Positions 1-10,692 of a stretch of 64,000 bases of DNA are shown here, piece by piece. Source of the stretch: Heterostelium album PN500 (Eukaryota; Evosea; Eumycetozoa; Acytosteliales; Acytosteliaceae); contig NW_008805064.1 in NCBI RefSeq assembly GCF_000004825.1, positions 1,984,001 to 2,048,000 on the forward strand, given 5' to 3'. The notes beneath the pieces were generated by a model. The model worked only from the letters and a program-made list of their open reading frames with translations. It was not told the origin of the DNA and did no database searches. Position 1 is the stretch's first letter. Every line of letters starts with the position of its first letter. The translations under genes were made by a program, and so were the position numbers.

Positions 1-2334
1 TTGATTAATTGATTACTACCATTAAGTTGTTCAATCAATATATCAACTGAATTCAATAATCTTAATACTTTTCTTATGAATTCTATATAGGATGAAATAA
101 AAAAGATAAATAATATTATTAATATATAATATTCGTTTTGTAACAAACTCTGTAAAGATCGATATACTTACTGTTATTTGATAGTACAGCAATAGTTTCA
201 CAGGATGCTGCAATTACATCTGCATCGTTGGTCAGTAGCAGATTGTGTAGTAGTTGAATTCCACCTTCTTGGAAGATGGATTGTTTGTTCTCATCTCTGG
301 TGCCGAGATTGGTGAATACTTTGCATACCAAGAGTTGTAGTGCTCTCTCCTCTGGATACGACTTTAATAGCTTCATCAGTGACGGTACGATCTCATTACC
401 CATGACCTTGTCAACCGAGTAGAAAACACGACTGTTCTCAGTCTTCTTTGGTGTCACTATCTGTCCCAACACTTGAGCACACGATAACAACACTGTAGAT
501 GGCAAATACTCTGACGATACCATCGATACAATAATATTACAACCATTCTTTTCAACAAATACTTGTTTAACATGATCTATTATTAATGATAGATAGTTAT
601 AATTGATTAGCTATTAATTAATTAACATTAAAGAATAAACATTACCATTATATAATAGTTGAATGATAAATTTCAATACTTTTTCAAGTATGGTTGTATT
701 CCAACGGAATACATCAGGTGGAATGTTATACATTGGTTTAAGATAGCTAAGTGAATTATATATTCCTGCCATACCAATCTTTGATCTATTATTCTCTATA
801 ATCATTATAACCAAACTTATTAGTTATTATAATATTCATAGATATTAATAGATATACCATACCATTGTTAGATAGTTTCTCTAAACATTGCAATACTTTA
901 ATCTGTAGAGTAGCTCTATTTGCAGTTGGATCTTCCTTTGATGTATTTGAAATGATATAATAGTTACCTCTATTCAATGATTGTGGATAGATTTCGTTGA
1001 CCTTTAGTAAATCAACCAACTTTTCTATACCACTATCACATGCAAATGCTCTTGTTTTAGCTATAAATTTAAATAATAAGCTTTAGTAATAATCTAGATT
1101 GTTATTATTAATGTTTTGTGTTATAAAACATACGACAATCAGATACTTGATATAATAGATCAAGTAATTTAATAGATATTGACTCAGTGGTTATCTCATT
1201 GGGACCGATATCAGAGTGCAGCTGAATCTGATGTATCAGTATCTTTAGTGATAGCGAGTTGTCAATGATCGTTTCACTTATCTTTGGGTCAGAGTAGCTG
1301 GCGAATATGATGAGTGTATTGATTGCGAGAATTCTCAGTTGGTTGGGAAGTCGCTCGTTCGTCGACAACTCAAAGATTGGATGGATCGCACCCGATCGCT
1401 TGAGAACATAGGCACACGATTCTTGTGTTGCAAGATTCGATATCAATGTGACCAGTGGGAATACCAACTCCTGAGGGGTGTCGTCGGCCAAGCGATACGC
1501 CCAGTTCAGGACACCGACGATCGTAGCGATATCACCGGTCTGCTTGATGAACTGCTTGATATTGTCATTCTCTGTGAGCATTGCAAGCAGTGAGAGCGAT
1601 TCAAACTGAGCGATATACTCGAACGATTCGCAACTGAGTGGTTCCTGTAGTGTTAGGAACGAGAGGAGTGAACGCAGACAACTTCCTTGGAGTATTTCAT
1701 CGATGAAGCGACTCTTTATCGATTGCGATTGCTTGGCATTCTGATAGAGTGTTGCAATTTGTTTGATTGCTCTGATATGTATGGATCCTTCACGTCTCCT
1801 ATTCAACAGAGTAGTCAACTCTTTCAGACCGATCGTTCTTACATCGATAAACGATGATGAAGCGGCATCTGATTTCTTTTGATTAGCAAGTGAGTAGTTG
1901 TGTGCTTGTTGTTGCTGTTGCTGTTGATGTCTTGTTGAATTTGGTGAGAGTTGTGGTGGAGTTTTTGTTGGTGATGTTGGTTGTTGTTGTTGTTGATATT
2001 GATATGCATGAGGTGATTTTGTTGGTGATGGTGGTTGTTGTTGTTGGACTGGATTCAATTGGAATCGAGTTGAAACTTTCAGAGGTGATTGTTGTCCGAA
2101 TGATGATTGCTTTTGAAAATCAGATGTTGATGGTGGTGATTTAAATACAGGTTGTCTTGGTGATATTTTATTATTATTACTGTTATTGTTGTTGTTATTG
2201 TTGTCGTGTGATATTGGATTATTAAAATAGATATCAACGACATTTCTAACTTCATCCAATAGTTCATTTATACCTTTAGTTGATCCATAGTTTTCGATTT
2301 CATAATCCTGTAACAATCTTATATTGTTCATCAT
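1..2334 (-). CDS. Armadillo-like helical repeat protein (partial, runs off left edge)
   Basis: Five exons visible: 2334-1134, 1060-863, 795-646, 576-172 and 82 to beyond 1. All introns are GT-AG and the frame is kept through each junction, giving at least 678 residues. The N-terminal ~180 residues are low complexity, with poly-Asn and poly-Gln/Pro-Ser runs (SPTKSP and TSPTKTPP-like motifs that could be proline-directed kinase sites). The rest is helical, with leucine-rich ~40-residue units containing signatures such as LLVCKVFTNLGTRDENKQ and GGIQLLHNLL, typical of armadillo/HEAT folds. That implies a scaffold or adaptor role. I cannot assign an ortholog. The start is the first of two adjacent ATGs (MMNN) after an in-frame AT-rich leader. 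The C-terminus lies outside the window. Confidence 0.8.
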
Positions 2335-2358
2335 TTTCTAAATAATTATAATAATATA

Positions 2359-2411
<53 letters not shown>

Positions 2412-4285
2412 GAAATATATAAATAAATAAATATATTTTACAAAAATTAAAAGAAATAAATAAATAAAATTACAAATTAAGAATATAGGAATATAGGAAA
2501 TAAGTATCAATCACTTTTTAAATGACTGATCTGATCTGATTTATGGCTTGGGTTGTTTTGGTTGGTGGTTCTTCAAGATCTGATTGTCTTAATTTTTATG
2601 TTAAATGATCCAAAAGATGATGGATTTGGGAATTTTTTTTATATTTTTAATGGAAAATAAGATGTTGGGTGATTATTTTAATAAAAGAATATTAAGATCG
2701 ATAGATATATATGATATCATATATCTAATTATAATAAAATAAAATTAAAAAATTGGATATTTTTAATTAATTAATTGTCTAAAGTTTTTATTTTTATAGT
2801 TTATTATAAATATTGTGGAGAAACAAAAAAAAGTTAGTTTATTTATTTATATCAATCTGTTTTATCTGTCTATTCTATTCTTTTATAATGTAAAAAAAAT
2901 TAAATTTTGTTATTTATTTTGTGATTTGATTTATGTTTTTATTTAAATTATTATAATTATTTAATATTAATGTTATTTGTTAGATATTTAATTATTAATC
3001 TAACGTTTTTGATCAATTCATATTCGTATATACAAAATATGATAAGATGAATGGAAATATTGATCAAAACACAATCGAAATTGAATTTACAAAATAGACT
3101 TTTTTGATTGTTGTTGTTTGTTGTTGTGTTGTGGATGTGGTATCGTGTTTAATTTTATGTTAAATTGATTGAGTAAGTCAATTTTGTTTGTTGGGGATGA
3201 TCAAATCAATAATTATCTATCTACTATATCATTACTAAATAAGTATTGCTGATGATGTATAATATTATTAATTTTTTTGTGTGATGATAATTTAAAGTTG
3301 ATTTAATGAAAATGATGTGATCACATCAAATCATGATATATTTTACTATCTATTAATAATAAGAAAGTGTTATGCTTATTTTGATTTAATTTAAAAGATA
3401 ATAATAAATGCGTTTATGAAAGTTGTAAACAGTGATTGACAAAACAAAAAAAAAAAAGGCTAATCAGTCATAATGTGGTTTATTGTTTTTTTTAACATCA
3501 ATAAAAACTGATTGAGTAGGATGCATACTCTATATATATATATAAGCTCTATTTCTTTACTCTTAACTATGAATAGAAACTAAAATACTGTTAAAAGTGT
3601 AAATACAACTATACTCTACTTTTTTTTCTTCTATGATTATTATTATGATTTAAAATAATTTCGAAATCCAAAGAAATGAGCACTTGTATTGTGTTTATAT
3701 ATCGATATTACTGAATAATTATCACATCAGTGTAAAATAATTTGTGGTACATAGTTAGTTAGTTGATGGGGTAAACCAAAACACATTCAGATTTAATAAA
3801 ATAAAATAAAACAAATCCAAAATGTAAAATTTTATCTATGAATTTCGCTGTGAGTTTGAGTCAAATCATAATCATTTTAAATATTTAAACATTAAATGCT
3901 TCGATGTTCATATGAATAGTTTGTGTGTTCTATTCCCAAAAATCATATATTTTTATTTTCAAATCGGATAAAAGTTACATTATGATAAAATTATTGATCA
4001 TTTAACACTTTTTAAAGTTAAATCGAGATTTAATACAAATGATTAGTTTAATATAACCTTAAAAGACAACAAACATTTATTATTATTCCTAATGAACTTC
4101 TGCTAGTTTTAATAAATTTAAATTTTTTTTTTTTTTTTTTTTGATTGGTTGGTTTTGTGTTTAGACCCTTTATGGATGTCATTTTGTTTTTGACTGTTAA
4201 AAAAAAACGAATAAAAAGTTGATATATAATTTATCAGAGATATATTATTTATTAAAAAGAAAAAGAAAAAACAAGAGTTTAAAAA
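2335..4285. other. Divergent intergenic region, no gene seen
   Basis: About 1.95 kb of AT-rich DNA between the divergent armadillo-like and CHORD genes, so it should hold both promoters. It contains an ATA trinucleotide run near 2361-2410 and many poly-A/T tracts. A poly-T run at about 4124-4142 lies upstream of the CHORD start; dA/dT tracts like this are usual before dictyostelid genes. No convincing ORF or RNA gene was seen on either strand. Confidence 0.6.
2361..2410. repeat. (ATA)n microsatellite
   Basis: Near-perfect trinucleotide run immediately upstream of the armadillo-like gene start, visible directly. Such runs are common in dictyostelid non-coding DNA. Confidence 0.85.
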
Positions 4286-5440
4286 ATGAAATGTGGAAAC
4301 AATGGTTGTGGAAAAGAATACACTGAGGAAACAGTCGGACAATGTTGCTATCATCCTGGAAGTGCTATCTTTCACGAGGGTATGAAAGGGTGGTCGTGTT
4401 GTTCGAAACGTGTCGTAGACTTTGATGATTTTCTACAGATTCCAGGTTGTTCAACTGGTCAACATAAAGAGAAAGAGGAAAAACAACCAACTACATCATC
4501 CGCTAAAACAACAACAACAGCAGCACCAACCAATATCGATTCAAATGGTCGTGAAGTATATGGTACTCACGACAAGGAGAGATTCTATCCAAAACCTGTA
4601 ACAACACAACCGAAACCACAGATCACCGTCAAAGAATATATAGAGTTGAACGATGAACCCAATGCCATAATTAAAGAAGGTGCTAAATGCACAAGAAACG
4701 GCTGCACTGCTACCTACGTCAACGAACAATCGAGAGAGGAAACCTGTACATATCATCCTGGAGATGCTGTATTCCACGAAGGTTCAAAAGGGTGGGCATG
4801 TTGTAAACCTGTAAGTAACATATCAAAACAAAACAAAACAAAACAAAACAAAACAAAACAAACTAACAAACGATTACATTTTATCATCTTCTTTATTTAT
4901 AGAAAGCAGCTCTCTTTGAAGAGTTTCTAAAGATCAAAGGATGTAGAGAAGGTAAACATAAATTCATTCCAACAGAAGTAAAGGTAAGTTGATATATGTA
5001 TTGAGTTAAAGGTAAGGAGAGAGTGAGTGAGAGTGAGAGAATCAAATCAATTTAAATTCAATCATAAAATGTAAATCTTGTTATGGTATTAATTGACTAA
5101 CAACAACTTGTTGTTTATAAAGAATGAAAATTTCGTAGAATGTAGAAACGATTGGTATCAATCATTCGATTGTGTTCACTTTACAATCTACTCAAAGAAT
5201 GTAAACAAAGAAAAGTCAGTAGTTGAATTTGTAGATAGAAACACCGTCAGCGTTGATTTAGTACTACCAAACGATAAGTATTACAAAAAGACATTCAAGC
5301 TGGCCAACTCTATCAGCACAACAAAGAGCAGCTTCTCGATTCTCTCCACCAAAGTTGAGATTAAACTTTACAAAGATCCACAAGACTCATGGTCAAAGCT
5401 CGAAGAGAATGAGGTCGATTTATATAGATATCAAGTCTAA
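4286..5440 (+). CDS. chordc1: CHORD- and CS-domain co-chaperone (CHORDC1/morgana type)
   Basis: Three exons: 4286-4810, 4903-4983 and 5123-5440; 307 residues, close to the ~330 of animal CHORDC1. There are two zinc-binding CHORD modules, at about residues 3-62 and 133-200. Each has the family pattern of Cys, GC, CxYHPG and FHEG followed by GWxCC (for example CCYHPGSAIFHEG and CTYHPGDAVFHEG). The second CHORD is split by intron 1 just after its WACCKP motif. A C-terminal p23-like CS domain spans about 205-305 (VHFTIYSKN, SFSILSTKVEIKLYK). The family binds Hsp90 and acts as a cytosolic co-chaperone, with roles in centrosome control (animals) and immune-receptor stability (plant RAR1, which lacks the CS domain). 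The role here is inferred from architecture. Confidence 0.95.
4824..4862. repeat. (CAAAA)n pentamer run inside CHORD intron 1
   Basis: Seven to eight tandem AAAAC units fill the first part of the 92-bp intron at 4811-4902. The run is visible directly, is likely length-variable and has no coding role. Confidence 0.85.
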
Positions 5441-6020
5441 AAGAAAAGAAATAATTAAACAAAAAAAAAAAAAAAAAAAACAAAGAAAAAGGATAAAACA
5501 AATCTATCAATCTATTAATGTTTTATTTTATTATAAAAAAACAACAATATAACAACAAAAACATAACTGTTTAGAATTACAACAAAATAAAGTATATTGA
5601 TAAATTAAAACAAAGAGAATAAGTTTATAAACATATGTTGTTTTTATGGTTAACTTCTTTAAAGAGCATGCTCATATAAATATGACACCTTTACAAATCT
5701 TCTTAATGAAAGTGTATTTATTTTGTTTATTTACAGTACATTTTTGACTAACTGATCTAACTTTTTAAGTTATAACATGTCAGCTTATTTTGTTTTTTTT
5801 TTTTGTTTTTGTTTTTGCTTTAGAATGTTATCACTTGATTAATGTTATTGTTTTTGTTTTAGCTATTGTTGTTATTGTTGTTGTTGTTATTGTTGTTATT
5901 ATTGTTGTTATTTATTAATGTTGTCAAGATTACTATATACATTGTTTGTTTGTTGATGGATGAACTATTTGAGGTTGAAAAAAAAAAAAAAAAGAAGAAC
6001 GAATATCAATTATTGTAAGT
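5441..6020. other. Convergent intergenic region, no gene seen
   Basis: About 580 bp between the 3' ends of the CHORD gene and atg8. It holds an A-run just after the CHORD stop, several AATAAA-like signals on both strands and GTT-rich runs near 5870-5920. It is probably shared 3' UTR and terminator sequence. Confidence 0.5.
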
Positions 6021-6482
6021 TTAACCAAAGGTGTTCTCTCCAGAGTAGGTGATATAAAGGAAACCATCTTCATTCTTGTATAGCTCGTAGATGGTAGAGA
6101 TGAGATTCGATGTTGGTGGTAGCACAGTGTTATTCTTTACAAAGAGGAAGATGGCAGTCTTTTCAGTTGCTTGACCTGTCTCCTCGAGGTGTTTTCTGAT
6201 CTCCATTACAAACTTTGACACGATCATATCGCATGGTGCCAAAAACTTTTTCTTGCTTATCTCTGGTATATTACTATTGGGTGCTCTCTCTACGATAATC
6301 TAATAACAAATAAAAAACATATATTAATATTCACATCAATCAATCAATCAGCTTGCTATCTATCCAACTTTGTATCTACATACTGGTAATCTATCCTTAT
6401 ATCTATTTCTAATCTTAGCAGAGATATGCTTTCTCCTGTCTAGAGAGTATTCGTTTTGGAATGATTTTGAAATTAAAGTCAT
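6021..6482 (-). CDS. atg8: Atg8-family ubiquitin-like autophagy protein
   Basis: Two exons: 6482-6384 and 6299-6021; 125 residues. The N-terminal helices (SFQNEYSLDRRKHISAKIRNRY) precede a ubiquitin fold with the family strings IIVERAPNS, KKKFLAPCDMIVSKF, TAIFLFV, LPPTS, EDGFLYITYSGENTFG. Atg8 is conjugated to phosphatidylethanolamine on autophagosome membranes through its last glycine and recruits cargo receptors. Here the stop codon follows that glycine directly, so no tail needs removing before lipidation. A few extra residues (GQAT region) lengthen the loop before the TAIFLF strand compared with GABARAP. The start at 6482 is the only ATG that gives the N-terminal helix and joins the exon in frame. 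Confidence 0.96.
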
Positions 6483-7557
6483 TTCTTTGTTGTACTAATT
6501 AATCTATCTAATTAATTTATCAATTATCTATCTGATAATAATGAAAAAAATTGATAAATTATAATAAAAAAATTGTTATTAAACAAAAATATATAAATAA
6601 AAATTAAATTATTCTATTATAACTATTATATTATATATTATTTATACAAATATATTGTAAAAATAGATAAATACAACCTGGATGGTTAAAAGAATGTTAA
6701 AAATGATGTTTTTAAAAAAAAAAAAAACAAAGAAATTAAAATAGAAGTTTGTGGACTGCCTAAACTAAATAAAACAAGACTAATAACTACTACTTTCTTC
6801 TTTTTCTTTTCACTCTCTTTTCTTTATTGTTATTATTTTATTATTTTTTTTTGTGTTGTTTTCTTTCTTGGTTGGTTTTAATTAATGATTAATTGTTGTT
6901 ATTCTATTATTAGTGTTTAGTGAGTGAGGTTTATTTATTGTGTGTCTGTGTGTGTAATTAATAAATAAATAATTAAAAAAAAACAAAACAAAAAATTATA
7001 ATAATATTGTGTGAGTGGTTGGTAATTATTAAAAAAGAATTCTCATTTTTTTAAAAAATTGAAAAAATAAATTAAAAAAATAAATAAATCAAATCTTCTA
7101 AATCCTAAAATTCACAGTTTTTTTTCTCTTGCAAAACAGAAAATTTAATTTCTTTGCTTGTCTGGGAACATTATACTAAATGACATTGTTTATTACATTA
7201 TAATTTTTAAAAGAGATATTGAAACAATAATTTATGAAAATACACTAACTTTCCCATCAATTCAATTTTGTATTTGAGCACACAAAAGGATCATAGATGG
7301 TATTCAGTCTCATCTTGGAAAATATCTATATTGCTACAAGCCAAGAGACTCTTTATATTATCAAAATTATAAATAGATTGGTTATAGAGAAGATAGAGAA
7401 TATCATGATGTTTCTTTTTTTCTTTTGTAAATCACCAATCAGCAGTAAATTAAGAGAAACTAAAGTAAAAAAAAAAAAGAAAAAAAAATTGGGTATTATG
7501 AAAATTAAATAGTCGGCTATTATTTGTTTATTATTAATTTTAAACAATTTTGTACAT
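6483..7557. other. Intergenic region upstream of atg8, no firm gene
   Basis: About 1.07 kb, very AT-rich, covering the atg8 promoter side and the 3' flank of the Gly/Ser-repeat gene. A GT-rich stretch near 6935-6955 (repeated TGTGTG) resembles the G-rich elements bound by the dictyostelid G-box factor in developmental promoters; this is only a resemblance. A 71-codon ATG ORF at 7297-7512 ends in poly-Lys from an A-run and was not accepted as a gene. Confidence 0.45.
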
Positions 7558-8282
7558 TTAATGGAATCTGTATGAGGTGAGCTCATTAGCGCATGGGCAC
7601 TTGTTTCTGTTTTTATTTGAAAAAGAAAGAATTTGTTAGAATATAAAAAATGTAATTGATAGTTTTTTTTTTTTTTTTGTTTACATACCCATTGCATGCT
7701 TCAGATGGCTTGAAGTTCTCGGCCATTCCTGATCCTGATCCTGAACCACTACCGCTACCACTACCAGATCCTGAACCACTACCGCTACCACTTCCAGATC
7801 CTGAACCGGTACATGAGCCGGAACCAGAGCAACCTGAACCCGAACCAGATGATGATGAGGAACCAGCGGAACCAGCGGAACCACCAGCAGAGCTACCACC
7901 AGCAGAAGCGGCATGACCACCAGCAGAGGAGGAGTGAGTAGCAGCAGCACTACCACCGTTGGTACATTTTCTGTTGGCCTTTGGACATTGACAGAGACAG
8001 GTGGAGATATCACAGGTTGGGGTTTGAATTGAGGCTAAAATTTCACATTTTGATTTACATGATGCTTGACTATGAAAATTATTTGATAAAAAGAACAATT
8101 ACAATTAATATTTTATTTCTATTTAGTTATAGTTTTATCTAAAAATAATTAATTACATACTCTTTGGCGGTGATAACTTGGGTTTCACCGGTGTGGTAGG
8201 TACAGGTACACTTTTGTTTTTGGATGGCAGCTGAGGTGACAGCGACGGCCAACAAAACAAGTAATAAAATTGATTTGTTCAT
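7558..8282 (-). CDS. Small secreted Cys-rich protein with Gly-Ser repeats
   Basis: Three exons: 8282-8161, 8069-7689 and 7606-7558; 183 residues. A clear signal peptide (MNKSILLLVLLAVAVTSA) is followed by a Cys-rich segment (KCTCTY, CKSKCE, CDISTCLCQC, KC) and then an Ala/Gly/Ser-rich stretch with about 20 GS dipeptides. It ends in a short Cys-containing tail (CNG, NKCPCANE). Intron phases agree, and all introns start GTATGT. There is no GPI or membrane tail, so it is probably secreted into the extracellular matrix, spore coat or slime. I do not recognise the family. The minor ORFs on the opposite strand here are shadows of the GS repeats. Confidence 0.8.
7733..7806. repeat. Tandem coding repeat (Gly-Ser block)
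   Basis: Near-identical ~36-bp units reading GATCCTGAACCACTACCGCT and onward on the plus strand encode alternating Gly and Ser on the minus strand. A repeat like this is prone to copy-number change between strains. Confidence 0.7.
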
Positions 8283-8880
8283 TTTTATGAAAGATAATAT
8301 TGATTAATTAATTGTATGATAATAGAAAAGATTTACAGATTGATGGTTTTCTGTTTGGTGGTAGAGGTTGTTGGACCTCGCAAACAAACTGATTTTCGAA
8401 AAAAAAAAAAAAAAAAAATCAGAAATTAAAAAAACAAAAAATTTGTAAAGTAGGAACCAATTTTTGGTTTTGCATAAATTTCATCGACTTGCAAGCCCAT
8501 TTACGAGCTTATCTACCTTTTTTTGAGGATGAAAAATCTGTTCTTTCGAAAATCATGATATTTATGAAATTTTTTGTTGTTTAAATTTCAAAATAGAAAA
8601 TACAATGAACGAAAATTTCTGAAATTGTCCCTCCTCCCAACAACATAAAATAAAGTAATTTTCAAAATATTGTTTTTTTCACCATCTCCATTTAACAAAT
8701 TTGGGACATTGAAATTCTCCAAATCTTAATTATCTAATCTACTATTCTTATCCTCATTCCCAAAATTTTTTTTCAACCAGGAAGATATATCTCCATCAAA
8801 AGACTTTATATATTTAATAGTAACCAACCTGGTTTGGTGATTTTTCTTATTAATTAATAACACAACCAATCTAACGAATT
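8283..8880. other. Intergenic region, no gene seen
   Basis: About 600 bp between two minus-strand genes. It has an A-run near 8400-8418 and otherwise unstructured AT-rich DNA. It should contain the promoter of the Gly/Ser-repeat gene and the 3' flank of the FNIP gene. Confidence 0.5.
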
Positions 8881-10587
8881 TTAATATTCTTCTTTATCAC
8901 ATTTTTTCATGTGGTCAATGAAGGAAGATGTAACAAAGCCAGCTGAAGTGCTATCTCCATAGAATAGGAAGTTTTGTCTTGAAATTCTTCGAAGTTGATA
9001 TTCATCATAAGTGTCGCTAATGTCAATGATTTGAGTGGATTCCGGTAGTTGTTCGAATGGAATCATCGAGGCCATGGTCGTTTTCAAGTAGTAAAGGGAG
9101 GTTGGTAATGATTGTGCATCGTACTTGATACTGTCAGTGTCACCCATTATCAAATTTTGAACCGAGTTTGGAATCCAGCCAGGCTCGATAAAGACATTAC
9201 CTTTAAGAAGGACAGTACGCATTTCCAGTGTTTCCAAACCATCCGGTAGCACACCGGGTGAGAGCGTTTCGTTTGTAATGTTGACCAATAAAACATGTTT
9301 CACATTTTTTGGAATCGATCCGACCTTTAGTGGCTGACTAAAGAAATAGCCGAGTTCCAATCTTTCCAACGATTCCGGTAAGTCGCCAGGCTCTATTATA
9401 TGATTGTAATCATGTCCAGTCTTTAGAATTTTGAGACCGGGTGGCAGAACATCACGCAGTGATTGGGCAGTCAGCTTGAAATTTCTTCCCATATGGAGTT
9501 TGGTGACGGTCGATGGAATGTATCCACGTGGAATGTTGCCAATCATATTGTCGATTGTCAATGACCGAATATTTGGTAATGTTAACTTGCCAGTTATTGC
9601 GACACCAAAGTCAATGGTGATTTTAGTGACACTCTCTGGAACCTGAGGAAGAAATGAATGGTGACAATGAATCGTTTGGAGATTGCCATCGGGTGGAAAT
9701 TTAACAGTTAGATTTTCGACCTGTGAGATATTCAATGACTTTAGTGATCGAGGGATGACACCCTCTTCGATCGCTTTGTTATATTGGTATCCAAGAGATA
9801 GGAACTCTAGATTGGGTGGAAGTGAACCCACTTTCAGTGGTTTATCAAATTTCGCACTTAAATACAGAGTTTTAAGAGAATCCGGTAGCACGCCAGGTTC
9901 AATGTCGTGTTCGTAGTTTCGCAGTCCGAGTTCCAAAAGGTTTGGAGGTAAAGCACCGTAGGTCAATGGATGATTATATTGTAGAGTGAGATCAACTAGA
10001 CTTTCAGGAAAGCAGTTTCTTTCCAGTGGTTTGTAGACAGTGATAAACAATTTCTCCAAATATGGTGGCAGTACATCATTTTTCAGAACAACCTGATTGA
10101 ATCTGTAACCGAATGACAATTCTTTTATATGATGAGATCTTCTCAAAACTGGCATTGGTTGATCTAGAAAGTATGAATTGTTAAAGTTTACTTTACCATA
10201 TTTCATTGGTATCTCACTGTCATCACTTAATAAACTATTATAATTAAAAATTCTTTATTAGCAATCAAACTTGTGATTATTTTAAATTGTTATTTACTTT
10301 TCTATCTTTATTGAAAATGGATCATTCCTATCAGAGTCAACTAAAGACACTGTTAAATTACTCAATTCTATAGGATTATCAATGAACTTTTGATAAGAAT
10401 TAAGATTTAGACCTTTAATATACTCTTTGTTTGGTAATGTTTGATCATTATGAAAATTAAAGTAAGAGTCTCTTTCAATGTAGAAACTTTTACAAATTAA
10501 ACTTATACATAATTTATCAAAATTACTATCTATATAACTGAATATTTTCTTTAATAAATATAAAGATATATTTGAAAAGTCATTCAT
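8881..10587 (-). CDS. F-box/FNIP-repeat protein
   Basis: Two exons: 10587-10298 and 10234-8881; 547 residues. The N-terminus (NISLYLLKKIFSYID ... ISLICKSF) looks like a divergent F-box, which would dock to Skp1 in an SCF ubiquitin ligase. From about residue 120 the protein is built from about a dozen 22-residue FNIP units with the pattern LPxSLxxLxLGxxFNxPLxxGxxP (for example SLPPNLEFLSLGYQYNKAIE). FNIP repeats form a leucine-rich-repeat-like solenoid and are hugely expanded in dictyostelids. A substrate-recognition role is inferred. The substrate is unknown. Confidence 0.92.
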
Positions 10588-10692
10588 CTTTAATATTAAT
10601 GTAACTAAATAACAGTTTCATTTGAACAAAAAAAAAAACGGTTATACAAAAAAATATCTTAATTCTTTCCTTTTTTGAAAATTTAATTAGTT

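Noticed and set aside
7297-7512. 71-codon plus-strand ORF
   Set aside because: Ends in poly-Lys from an A-run, has no domain or signal peptide, and lies in the 3' flank of a minus-strand gene.
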